DNA of 37,955 bases, taken from an uncultured Bacteroidales bacterium (lineage in GTDB: Bacteria > Bacteroidota > Bacteroidia > Bacteroidales > UBA932). Positions 23,286 through 30,639 of this stretch are shown here, in pieces. A model generated the notes under the pieces. That model was not told the DNA's origin. It made no database searches and worked only from the letters and a program-made list of their open reading frames with translations. The DNA is taken from the NCBI GenBank assembly GCA_946055165.1, contig CAMGFA010000020.1, positions 1 through 37,955 on the forward strand. The letters run 5' to 3'. Both the position numbers and the translations under genes were made by a program. Positions within the stretch are counted from its first letter, which is position 1; every line of letters begins with the position of its first letter.

Positions 23286-24254
23286 TTAGTTTTTGGCCGA
23301 TACATATATGACCCCGTCACTAAACTCGACCTTGTATTTCCTGTCCACATCTATGTAGCGCAGCATCTCGTAGAGAGTGAGGCTCAAATCTATGCTTCCG
23401 GTAAAATATTCTCCTTCAGACTTGTCGTCCTGGAAAACAATCCTCACATTGAACTGCTTCTCAAGTTTTTCGAAAATCTCCGTAAGAGGCATGTTCACAA
23501 ATGACATCCTTCCGTTCACCCAGTCGGCTACATAAGGGTCGGAGCTTTCGGCCCTGAGAACTCCGCTCTCCCTGTCGTAAACAGCCTGCTGGCCAGGGTC
23601 GAGCACAAGAGATTCGCCGCCCTCCGTGAACACCTCCACCTTTCCCTTGAGCAGATCGACCCTGCAATTGCCGCTTTCCTCCTCTGTACAGACATTGAAC
23701 TTTGTGCCGAGGACCTTGACTTTCAATGCATCGGCATTTACCACAAATGGCTTTTTTTCGTCGCGGCTAACCTCGAAGAATGCCTCGCCGCAAAGATTTA
23801 CATCCCTTGTCTTCTTCCCGAAATCAGGTGAATAGGAAAGGCGTGCTCCGGAGTTGAGCCAAACGGTGGAACTGTCGGGAAGCATAATCGATGTCCTCGA
23901 ACCCGAAGGAACGCTTATCTCGCACAAAGCCTCCTGAACAGCCGGTTTTTTGAGCAGCGATGCTCCATAGAAGCCGGAGAAAACTCCAATTACAAGGGCA
24001 AGGGCTGCATAAGCCCAACGGGAAAAGGACACAGGACGCCTGCCATATCCCATTCTCCTGCGCAGATGAGTCCAGTTACTCTCCCGGGAAGCCTCGTAAC
24101 GGGGTCGCATAGAAGAGGCATACAGGCGGCTCAATTCTTCAAAACGCCGGGCGCATTCAGCATCCTTTTCCATAAGTTCAAGGAACTCCGCAGCCCTGCG
24201 GCCTTTGAGTTTCCCAAGAAGATAATCCAGTATGAGTTCGTCTATTTTTTCCAT
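23286..24254 (-). CDS. FecR-family anti-sigma factor
   Basis: A 322-residue inner-membrane protein. A cytoplasmic N-terminal region of about 85 residues would bind the sigma factor. One membrane helix spans about 82-100 (WAYAALALVIGVFSGFYG). The periplasmic FecR domain includes VPSGSRTSIMLPDSSTVWLNSGA and GEAFFEVSRD, given here as motifs only. A C-terminal DUF4974-like segment (MPLTEIFEKLEKQFNVRI) should contact the STN domain of SusC. The gene precedes SusC by 33 bp and follows the sigma gene across a terminator, so its level relative to sigma may be set at that hairpin. Confidence 0.94.
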   Translation of the reverse strand: MEKIDELILDYLLGKLKGRRAAEFLELMEKDAECARRFEELSRLYASSMRPRYEASRESNWTHLRRRMGYGRRPVSFSRWAYAALALVIGVFSGFYGASLLKKPAVQEALCEISVPSGSRTSIMLPDSSTVWLNSGARLSYSPDFGKKTRDVNLCGEAFFEVSRDEKKPFVVNADALKVKVLGTKFNVCTEEESGNCRVDLLKGKVEVFTEGGESLVLDPGQQAVYDRESGVLRAESSDPYVADWVNGRMSFVNMPLTEIFEKLEKQFNVRIVFQDDKSEGEYFTGSIDLSLTLYEMLRYIDVDRKYKVEFSDGVIYVSAKN

Positions 24255-24284
24255 TATTTTATTCTTTGACAGTTATTAATACGC

Positions 24285-24313
24285 AAAAAGACCCAGCAAC
24301 GTTTAGCCGGGTC
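24285..24313 (-). terminator. Terminator between ECF sigma and FecR genes
   Basis: On the minus strand GACCCGGC (24313-24306) pairs with GCTGGGTC (24297-24290), an 8-bp stem with one G-U pair and an 8-nt loop, followed by TTTTT. It lies about 30 bp after the sigma stop codon. It separates the sigma operon from the PUL or attenuates read-through into it. Confidence 0.75.
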
Positions 24314-24343
24314 CTGAATTTTTTCAAATATTTTTTATCGGAC

Positions 24344-24934
24344 TCACGAAATGAATCCGCCGAATATATAGGCAAAGAGCACGGCCATACCAAGTTCGGA
24401 TTTCATACGGTCGAGTGCCGTTTTAATGTGAACTCTTACGGTCGATTGGCTGATTCCCATTTCTTCAGCAATGGCATCGGTGCTTTCTCCGTAGTAGAAA
24501 TACTTCTCGAAAACCTGCCTGCACCTCTGTGGAAGGCTATCTGCGATGGCGTGGATTCTGGCCTCCGTCTCTTTAGCGGAGAGGAGTTCCAAAGGGCAGT
24601 CATCGGCCAGGCAGCGCTGCTGGGCAAAGACGAGAAGGTCCTTCTCGTAGCCTTCCTTGAGCCGCGTCTTCAGGGTTTCGGAGCGCAGTCTTGTAACGCA
24701 GGCGTTCTTCACGCTGTTTACAAGATAGCCGTGGATAGGATAATTGTAATGGCCACGATGGGCCCAGATGTTCATAAAGACATCGTTCACTATCTCCTCC
24801 ACAATCTGCGGATTGGGCACATACACTGTAGCAAGAGAACACAGGTAGCTCCAGTACATATCATAAAGTCTCTTGAAGGATTTCTCATCCCCCAGATTGA
24901 TTCCTTTGACAATCTCCGGTGCTGCCTGTATCAT
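24344..24934 (-). CDS. ECF-type RNA polymerase sigma factor
   Basis: A sigma-70 family ECF factor of 196 residues. Region 2 includes YVPNPQIVEEIVNDVFMNIW and GYLVNSVKNACVTRLR. Region 4 includes LPQRCRQVFEKYFY and the helix-turn-helix IAEEMGISQSTVRVHIKTALDRMK, seen in overlapping short pieces. It should direct transcription of the adjacent PUL when freed by FecR. A TTG at 24943 inside manA could extend it by three codons, but the ATG at 24934, two bases after the manA stop, is the better start. A hydrophobic C-terminus (AVLFAYIFGGFIS) is seen, as in many Bacteroidetes ECF factors. Confidence 0.93.
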   Translation of the reverse strand: MIQAAPEIVKGINLGDEKSFKRLYDMYWSYLCSLATVYVPNPQIVEEIVNDVFMNIWAHRGHYNYPIHGYLVNSVKNACVTRLRSETLKTRLKEGYEKDLLVFAQQRCLADDCPLELLSAKETEARIHAIADSLPQRCRQVFEKYFYYGESTDAIAEEMGISQSTVRVHIKTALDRMKSELGMAVLFAYIFGGFIS

Positions 24935-24936
24935 TC

Positions 24937-25803
24937 TCAGCAATGTGTTGTGAGCAGTTTGCTTTCAGTGTCGAGCGGCGTGATTTCCAGGGCCTTGTCC
25001 TCGGAAGTGAGCAGCAGTGCGCATTCTCCCGGAACGAGTTCCATCTCACAGTCTCCGCTCCTTAGGCGGCTGCGGCCTTCGAGGGCGATGATTACCTGGA
25101 AGGCGCCCGATGCCGACAGGTCTGCGCAGAAAGGCTTGTCCAGCTCCAGCAGCTCGGTCTTGAAATACGGGCAGTCGGCAAGTTCCACAGCCTCGTTGCT
25201 GCGGTGTTCATATTCTGTCCTGTACGATGGCAGCACGCTGTAGTCTATTGCCTGCTTCGATTCCTCCACATGCAGCTGGCGCGGCTTGCCGTCGAGACCC
25301 ATCCTGCCATAGTCCCAGATGCGGTAAGTCACATCGGAAGTCTGCTGGATTTCGGCCAGATAGCAACCTGCGCCAATGGCGTGGATGCGGCCGGCAGGAA
25401 GGAAGAACACATCTCCGGCAGCCACATCATAGCGGCTTAGCACGGAGCAGATTTCGTCTTTCGACACCAGTTCCTCAAACTCTTGTGGAGTGATGCTGCG
25501 ATTGAGACCGCTGTAGAGATAGGCTCCCTCGCGCGCACCTATGATGTACCACATCTCGGTCTTTCCCTTGGAGTTGTGACGCACGCGGGCCAGCTCGTCA
25601 TCGGGATGGACCTGGATGGAGAGATTGTCGTGGGCATCGATGAACTTGATCAGCAGCGGGAATTGACCCGGGAAAATATCCGTGATCTTCTTCCCCTTGG
25701 CAGGACCCTCGGCCACTACCGATTCATTGCCGGGAACAGCGGAGAGCACCCAGCTCTCCGTGCCCCAGACAAGAGTCTTGAGTATGGGTGCAAACTTGTA
25801 CAT
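24937..25803 (-). CDS. manA: Mannose-6-phosphate isomerase, class I (short form)
   Basis: A 288-residue cupin enzyme interconverting mannose-6-phosphate and fructose-6-phosphate, the link between glycolysis and GDP-mannose synthesis. The Zn site is visible: QVHPDDE (Gln64 and His66), GKTEMW (Glu at about 83) and a later His in GRIHAIGAG. Length is that of the short bacterial type I enzymes and not the roughly 400-residue E. coli form. It follows the phosphoglycerate mutase gene after one base and is followed by the sigma gene after two bases, so all three should be co-transcribed. Confidence 0.93.
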   Translation of the reverse strand: MYKFAPILKTLVWGTESWVLSAVPGNESVVAEGPAKGKKITDIFPGQFPLLIKFIDAHDNLSIQVHPDDELARVRHNSKGKTEMWYIIGAREGAYLYSGLNRSITPQEFEELVSKDEICSVLSRYDVAAGDVFFLPAGRIHAIGAGCYLAEIQQTSDVTYRIWDYGRMGLDGKPRQLHVEESKQAIDYSVLPSYRTEYEHRSNEAVELADCPYFKTELLELDKPFCADLSASGAFQVIIALEGRSRLRSGDCEMELVPGECALLLTSEDKALEITPLDTESKLLTTHC

Positions 25804-25804
25804 A

Positions 25805-27325
25805 CTATATAAGTGCTTCTGCTGTCATTGCCTCAGGCTGAGGGATTCCCATAAGTTTGAGGATGGTCGGAGCCACATTGCAGAGGGCACCGTCCTTCAC
25901 GCATTTTACCTCGTCGCCGGCATTGATGACTATGAACTGAACCTGATTCAGGGAGTGTGCAGTGTTTGGCGTGCCGTCCTCGTTCACCGCGTAGTCGGCA
26001 TTGCCGTGGTCGGCAGTGAGAAGCACCACATAATCGTGCTCGATGGCAGCGGTAACGACCTTCTCCACGAGAGAGTCTATGGTCTTGACTGCCTTGCAGA
26101 TGGCATCGTAAACACCGGTGTGTCCCACCATATCGCCGTTGGCGAAATTGAGGATAATGGCATCCTCCTTCTCTGTCTTGATAACATCAATCAGCTTTTC
26201 TGCCACCTCCGGAGCGCTCATTTCCGGCTGAAGGTCGTAGGTTGCCACCTTCGGGGAGTTCACCAGAATACGGTCCTCGTTCTCGAACGGAGCTTCGCGG
26301 CCGCCGTTGAAGAAGAAAGTCACGTGGGCATATTTCTCGGTCTCGGCAATACGCAGTTGATGCTTGCCGTACTTGGCCAGGGTCTCGCCGAGGGTATCGG
26401 TCACAATCTCCTTGTCGAAAAGGATGTGCAGGCCCTTGAATGTAGCATCGTACGGAGTGAGGCAGCAGTAGTACAGAGGAAGAGTGTGCATTCCCTGCTC
26501 CGGCATGTCATTCTGAGTAAGGACGGCGGTGAGCTCGCGTGCGCGGTCGTTGCGGAAGTTGTAGAAGATCACGGCATCGCCCTCTTCTATGGTTGCCAGA
26601 GGCTTTCCGCCCTCGGTAATCACTACCGGCTTTATGAACTCATCTGTCACCTCTGCGGCATAGGAGGCCTTGATTGCTTCCTGGGCCGATTCGAACTCGG
26701 CTCCCTTGCCCTCCACGAGCATGTCGTAGGCAGCCTTCACGCGGTCCCAGCGCTTGTCGCGGTCCATAGCATAGAATCGGCCGCAGACAGAGGCCACCTT
26801 GCCGGTAGTCTTTGCCATCTGCTCCTCGAGCTCGGTCACGAAACCGAGACCGCTGCGGGGATCGGTGTCGCGTCCATCCATAAAGCAGTGCACGAACACG
26901 TTTTCAAGGCCCTGATTCTTGGCCTCGGCAAGGAACTCATAGAGGTGGTTCAAAGAAGAATGCACTCCTCCGTGGCTGCAAAGGCCCATGAAATGGAGCT
27001 TTTTGCCCGTACGCTTGACATAGTCGTAGGCAGCAGCAATCTCCTTGTTCTGCAGGAGCTTGTGCTCGCGGCAGGCGATATTGATCTTAACAAGGTCCTG
27101 ATAGACAACGCGGCCGGCACCAAGGTTCATATGGCCAACCTCGGAGTTGCCCATCTGGCCGTCGGGAAGGCCCACATACTCTCCGCAGGCATTGAGATGG
27201 GAGAATGGATATTTTGCTCTCAGGGAATCGATAAATGGCTGTCCCTGAGTATAAATCGCATTGCTGTGGTCGTGGCGGCCCTCGCCCCAACCATCAAGAA
27301 TCATAAGAAGTACTTTTCTGTTCAT
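25805..27325 (-). CDS. gpmI: 2,3-bisphosphoglycerate-independent phosphoglycerate mutase
   Basis: A 506-residue glycolytic enzyme converting 3- to 2-phosphoglycerate in the cytoplasm with two Mn ions. The alkaline-phosphatase-like core begins MILDGWG with metal-binding Asp11. The phosphorylated Ser61 is in [48 protein letters not shown] and the C-terminal TADHGNAD metal site are all present. Length is standard. It lies between a peptidase gene (12-bp gap) and manA (1-bp gap). Its start ATG is at 27325. Confidence 0.97.
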   Translation of the reverse strand: MNRKVLLMILDGWGEGRHDHSNAIYTQGQPFIDSLRAKYPFSHLNACGEYVGLPDGQMGNSEVGHMNLGAGRVVYQDLVKINIACREHKLLQNKEIAAAYDYVKRTGKKLHFMGLCSHGGVHSSLNHLYEFLAEAKNQGLENVFVHCFMDGRDTDPRSGLGFVTELEEQMAKTTGKVASVCGRFYAMDRDKRWDRVKAAYDMLVEGKGAEFESAQEAIKASYAAEVTDEFIKPVVITEGGKPLATIEEGDAVIFYNFRNDRARELTAVLTQNDMPEQGMHTLPLYYCCLTPYDATFKGLHILFDKEIVTDTLGETLAKYGKHQLRIAETEKYAHVTFFFNGGREAPFENEDRILVNSPKVATYDLQPEMSAPEVAEKLIDVIKTEKEDAIILNFANGDMVGHTGVYDAICKAVKTIDSLVEKVVTAAIEHDYVVLLTADHGNADYAVNEDGTPNTAHSLNQVQFIVINAGDEVKCVKDGALCNVAPTILKLMGIPQPEAMTAEALI

Positions 27326-27337
27326 ATTCTTTTTTCA

Positions 27338-29332
27338 TTAAAGAAGTCCACGTTTTTCGAGCATAGCCCTGGAGTCGGGTTCGCGGCCCGCAAACTCGCG
27401 ATAGAGCACGCTCGGCTCTTCGCTGCCGCCCCTCTCGAGGAAGGTCTGCTTGAACTTGAGAGCCAGTTCCTTGTCCCATACTCCATTAGGGGAAGCCTCG
27501 AAGATGGAGAAGGCGTCCTTGTCCAGAACCTCGGCCCAAAGATAGCCATAATAGCCTGAATCGTAACCGCTTCCGCCGAAAATATGGTTAAAGTATGTGC
27601 TCTGGTAACGGAAAGTGATCTCAGGGATGAGACCGATTTCACGTGCCACCCTGGCCTCGAATTCATCTATGTCAATTCCCTCAACCGAAGTGAGCTCGTG
27701 CCAGCGCATATCCAGCATGGAGGCAGCGCAAAGCTCAGTTGTGGCAAAGCCCTGGTTGAACTTGGAGGCGGCGTTGATCTTATCGACCAGTTCCTGAGGA
27801 ATGACCTCGCCCTCGTCGTTCACAGCATAGAGAGAGAGCAGTTCAGGCTGGAAGGCCCAGTTTTCATTGAACTGCGAGAACATCTCCACAAAGTCGCGCT
27901 TAACGGAAGTTCCGCTCACAGAAGGATAGTGGCACTTCGAAAGCAGGCCGTGCAGAGCGTGACCGAACTCATGGAATGTGGTGGACACGTCGTCTATGCT
28001 CATATATTCGTTGAGATTGCCCACATTCACAATAATAGGGCGCACTTCCCTGCCCTGAGCATCTACATACTGGTTGCGGACATTGTTCATCCATGCACCG
28101 CCCCTCTTGCTGCTGCGCGGGAAGAGGTCGGTTGTGAGAATGCCCACAAGCGAACCGTCGTCGTAGGTAAGCTTCCATGTGGTAACGCAGTCGGGATTGT
28201 AGCTCGGAACGCCTTCAATCTTCTCGGCGTTGACCCCATAGAGCATCTTGGCTGCAGTGAACACACCCTTGAGCACGTTCTCGGCCTTGAAATACCTGCT
28301 CACCTCGTCTTCATCGAGCTCGTATTTGGCGCGGCGCACCTTCTCGGCGTAGTACCACCAGTCCCATTGCTCTATTTTCGAACCCTTTGGAAGTTTCCCG
28401 GCCTTGATGTCCTTGTCCATAAAGGCCTGCATATCCTTCACCTCTTCTTTGGCCTTTGCCACGGCTGCATCCATAATCCCCTGAAGGAAAGCATCTACGG
28501 TTTCCGGGGTGGCTGCCATCTTGTCCGAAAGGGTGAAAGCGGCGGAGCTTTCGTAGCCGAGAATATTGGCCTTGCGTATGCGCAACTGCATAAGTTCGAG
28601 GATGAGTGCGCGGTTGTCGTTGCTGTTGCCATTATGTCCGCGAAGGCGATAGGCCTCGTTGTACTGGCGGCGGAGTTCACGGTCCTCGGTAGTGGTCATC
28701 TTCGAAGGATAGGAGCTCACGCTGAAGCCGAACCTGTCTTTGAAAGCGTTCGATTCGGCCAGGATATTGTTGCCGATTTTCTGGGTGAGTTCAGCCATCC
28801 TGGTGTTCACGGAGCGGAGTTCGTCCTGGAGTTCTTCACTCAGGCCGATGCCCTCGCGCTCGAAAGTGTCGAACCAGCCTTTGAGGGCCATCTGCTGCTC
28901 ACGGCTGAGGGAGCTTTGGTCGGCATGATATACGGCGGCCACCCTTTCGTAGAGCTTTTTGTTGAAAGTGATGTCGGCGCTGTGTGCGCTGAAAAGCGGA
29001 ATAGCCTGCTCCATCACGGCGTCGAGCTCAGGAGTCTGGTCGGTTTCGGCCACATTGAAGAGGACGCCCTGCACTTTGCTGAGGATTTCGCCGGAAAGTT
29101 CGAGAGGGGCAATCGTGTTCTCGAAACTTGGCGCTTCGGAATTGTTCACGATGGCTTCTATTTCCCTGTTCTGCTGTTCTATTCCTTTCTCGATTGCAGG
29201 AATGTAATGCTCCGTCTTTATTTTCTCAAAAGGTGGAATACCGTATGGGGTATTCCACTCTTCGAGAAAAGGATTGCAATTACACGATGCTACCATAACT
29301 GACATAGCGAGTAATGCTGTAATCTTTTTCAT
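27338..29332 (-). CDS. M3-family metallopeptidase lipoprotein (dipeptidyl carboxypeptidase-like)
   Basis: A 664-residue zinc peptidase. The catalytic HEFGH motif is at residues 454-458 within TTFHEFGHALHGLL, with the downstream FVEMFSQFNENW segment that supplies the third Zn ligand. The family trims short peptides, often from the C-terminus. Unlike cytoplasmic Dcp or oligopeptidase A, it has a signal peptide with the lipobox VASC, so it should act in the periplasm or at the cell surface. It stands two bases after the DUF5689 lipoprotein gene and 12 bp before gpmI, at the end of the nuclease cluster. Whether it is functionally part of that cluster is unclear. Confidence 0.92.
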   Translation of the reverse strand: MKKITALLAMSVMVASCNCNPFLEEWNTPYGIPPFEKIKTEHYIPAIEKGIEQQNREIEAIVNNSEAPSFENTIAPLELSGEILSKVQGVLFNVAETDQTPELDAVMEQAIPLFSAHSADITFNKKLYERVAAVYHADQSSLSREQQMALKGWFDTFEREGIGLSEELQDELRSVNTRMAELTQKIGNNILAESNAFKDRFGFSVSSYPSKMTTTEDRELRRQYNEAYRLRGHNGNSNDNRALILELMQLRIRKANILGYESSAAFTLSDKMAATPETVDAFLQGIMDAAVAKAKEEVKDMQAFMDKDIKAGKLPKGSKIEQWDWWYYAEKVRRAKYELDEDEVSRYFKAENVLKGVFTAAKMLYGVNAEKIEGVPSYNPDCVTTWKLTYDDGSLVGILTTDLFPRSSKRGGAWMNNVRNQYVDAQGREVRPIIVNVGNLNEYMSIDDVSTTFHEFGHALHGLLSKCHYPSVSGTSVKRDFVEMFSQFNENWAFQPELLSLYAVNDEGEVIPQELVDKINAASKFNQGFATTELCAASMLDMRWHELTSVEGIDIDEFEARVAREIGLIPEITFRYQSTYFNHIFGGSGYDSGYYGYLWAEVLDKDAFSIFEASPNGVWDKELALKFKQTFLERGGSEEPSVLYREFAGREPDSRAMLEKRGLL

Positions 29333-29334
29333 AT

Positions 29335-30627
29335 TTATTTTTCAACTACTATATCTGTGATATCATTTACAACCAATTGGATACTACCCTGATACATTGT
29401 AAGAATACCTGTAATGCTCACAGTCTTGCTGCCATCAAGGACTTCCTGTGGTATTTTTTGGTCTGCAAACTTTGCAAAACCGCTGGTGCGAAGCTGAATT
29501 TCAGTGCCTCCCATCTTGAAATACTGGCTCACTGAATAACCATTGGCGTTGGTTGCCAAGCAATAGCGAACCCAATACTTCTGAAGATTTTCAGGCTTCA
29601 TTCTCTCTTCTGCAAGATTCTGGTCTTCTTCCTCTTCCGGGAAAATGCCATATACCCAATAGTACACAACGCGACGGAATCCTTCATCCTTCATTCCATC
29701 GAGGAAACCGGGATCGGTTTCCTTCACATGATCTATATTGGCAACGGAAACAGAACCGAAATTGTCTCCGGAATTGCCCACGGTAGCGGTATCGAAATCG
29801 CCGTTTCTAAGGCGTTCGAGGAAGTTGACCTTGCTCATAGCCCAGGAATCTATTCCCCAAGTCTGATCAGAAAGGAAAACCCTGTTTTTGGATTCCTTGC
29901 TGGAAGACTCGCTGCTGAGATAGAGCAGAGTGAAGACTTCGTTGGCGTATTTGAGGCCTTTGAGGGTAACAAGACGGCCGATATATGGACAGGTGGCGTG
30001 GGTTGCAGTGTTATTTGGCAGCTGTGATTCGGTGAGTACAACCGGAACCTGCTCTACGATATCATCGTATGGCCCGCGGAACACGTGGTCGTTGATAATG
30101 CGGTCAGACATAATGTAAGAGCTCTCATAAGTCACGGCATATTCTCCAGGATGGAACGTGGAACCAAGCTGAGGCATACCGTTACCACCGTAGTTTCCGG
30201 TCTTGTAGCCGTAGCTGGCAAGTGTAAGGCCTCCGGTCTTCTCCCCGGGACCGCATTTCACATAAACCATCTGACCGGGCTTATAATCATTGTAAAGACT
30301 GTTCTTGCCAAGTTTAAGCTCAATTCCGCCGGTTTCGTCCTGAAGGAAAATCTGCTTGTAGAAGTTTCCTCTCTTGTCAGAAGATATTACACGTCCGGCT
30401 ATGACAATATCGTCCTCTATCACAATTTGATTGCCGGGAGTATAGAGATTGACAAGTTCGGCAATTGTGCGGGTTGGAGTAATGTCTCCGGGCTGAACCA
30501 CATTGGAGCCTGGAACATTCTCATAGTTCTCGGAATCCTTGTACTGGAAGGTAAATACAGGCTGGAACTCTTCGCAGGAACTAAGAAGAGCACAGGCTGC
30601 AAGTGTAACAACAATATACTTTTTCAT
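29335..30627 (-). CDS. DUF5689-domain lipoprotein
   Basis: A 430-residue lipoprotein (lipobox LSSC) with an all-beta composition. TIAELVNLYTPGNQIVI and VIAGRVISSDKRGNFYK, followed by IFLQDETGGIELKLG and KPGQMVYVKCGP, form an OB-fold-like segment typical of DUF5689. A second OB-like segment ends the protein (VSITGILTMYQGSIQLVVNDITDI). The domain has no settled function but often accompanies secreted nucleases. A strong Shine-Dalgarno sequence, AGGAGGAA, at 30633-30640 overlaps the stop of the upstream TonB receptor gene, so the two should be translated at high and similar levels. A surface accessory protein for the receptor is the best inference. Confidence 0.8.
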   Translation of the reverse strand: MKKYIVVTLAACALLSSCEEFQPVFTFQYKDSENYENVPGSNVVQPGDITPTRTIAELVNLYTPGNQIVIEDDIVIAGRVISSDKRGNFYKQIFLQDETGGIELKLGKNSLYNDYKPGQMVYVKCGPGEKTGGLTLASYGYKTGNYGGNGMPQLGSTFHPGEYAVTYESSYIMSDRIINDHVFRGPYDDIVEQVPVVLTESQLPNNTATHATCPYIGRLVTLKGLKYANEVFTLLYLSSESSSKESKNRVFLSDQTWGIDSWAMSKVNFLERLRNGDFDTATVGNSGDNFGSVSVANIDHVKETDPGFLDGMKDEGFRRVVYYWVYGIFPEEEEDQNLAEERMKPENLQKYWVRYCLATNANGYSVSQYFKMGGTEIQLRTSGFAKFADQKIPQEVLDGSKTVSITGILTMYQGSIQLVVNDITDIVVEK

Positions 30628-30639
30628 ATCTGTTCCTCC

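Noticed and set aside
25682..27559. A 625-codon open frame on the plus strand opposite gpmI and manA
   Set aside because: It is a mirror of the codon bias of well-recognised genes on the other strand and shows no family motifs of its own.
27584..29302. A 572-codon open frame on the plus strand opposite the M3 peptidase
   Set aside because: It lies wholly antisense to a gene with an intact HEFGH motif and signal peptide; the residues are His/Val/Leu-rich shadow sequence.
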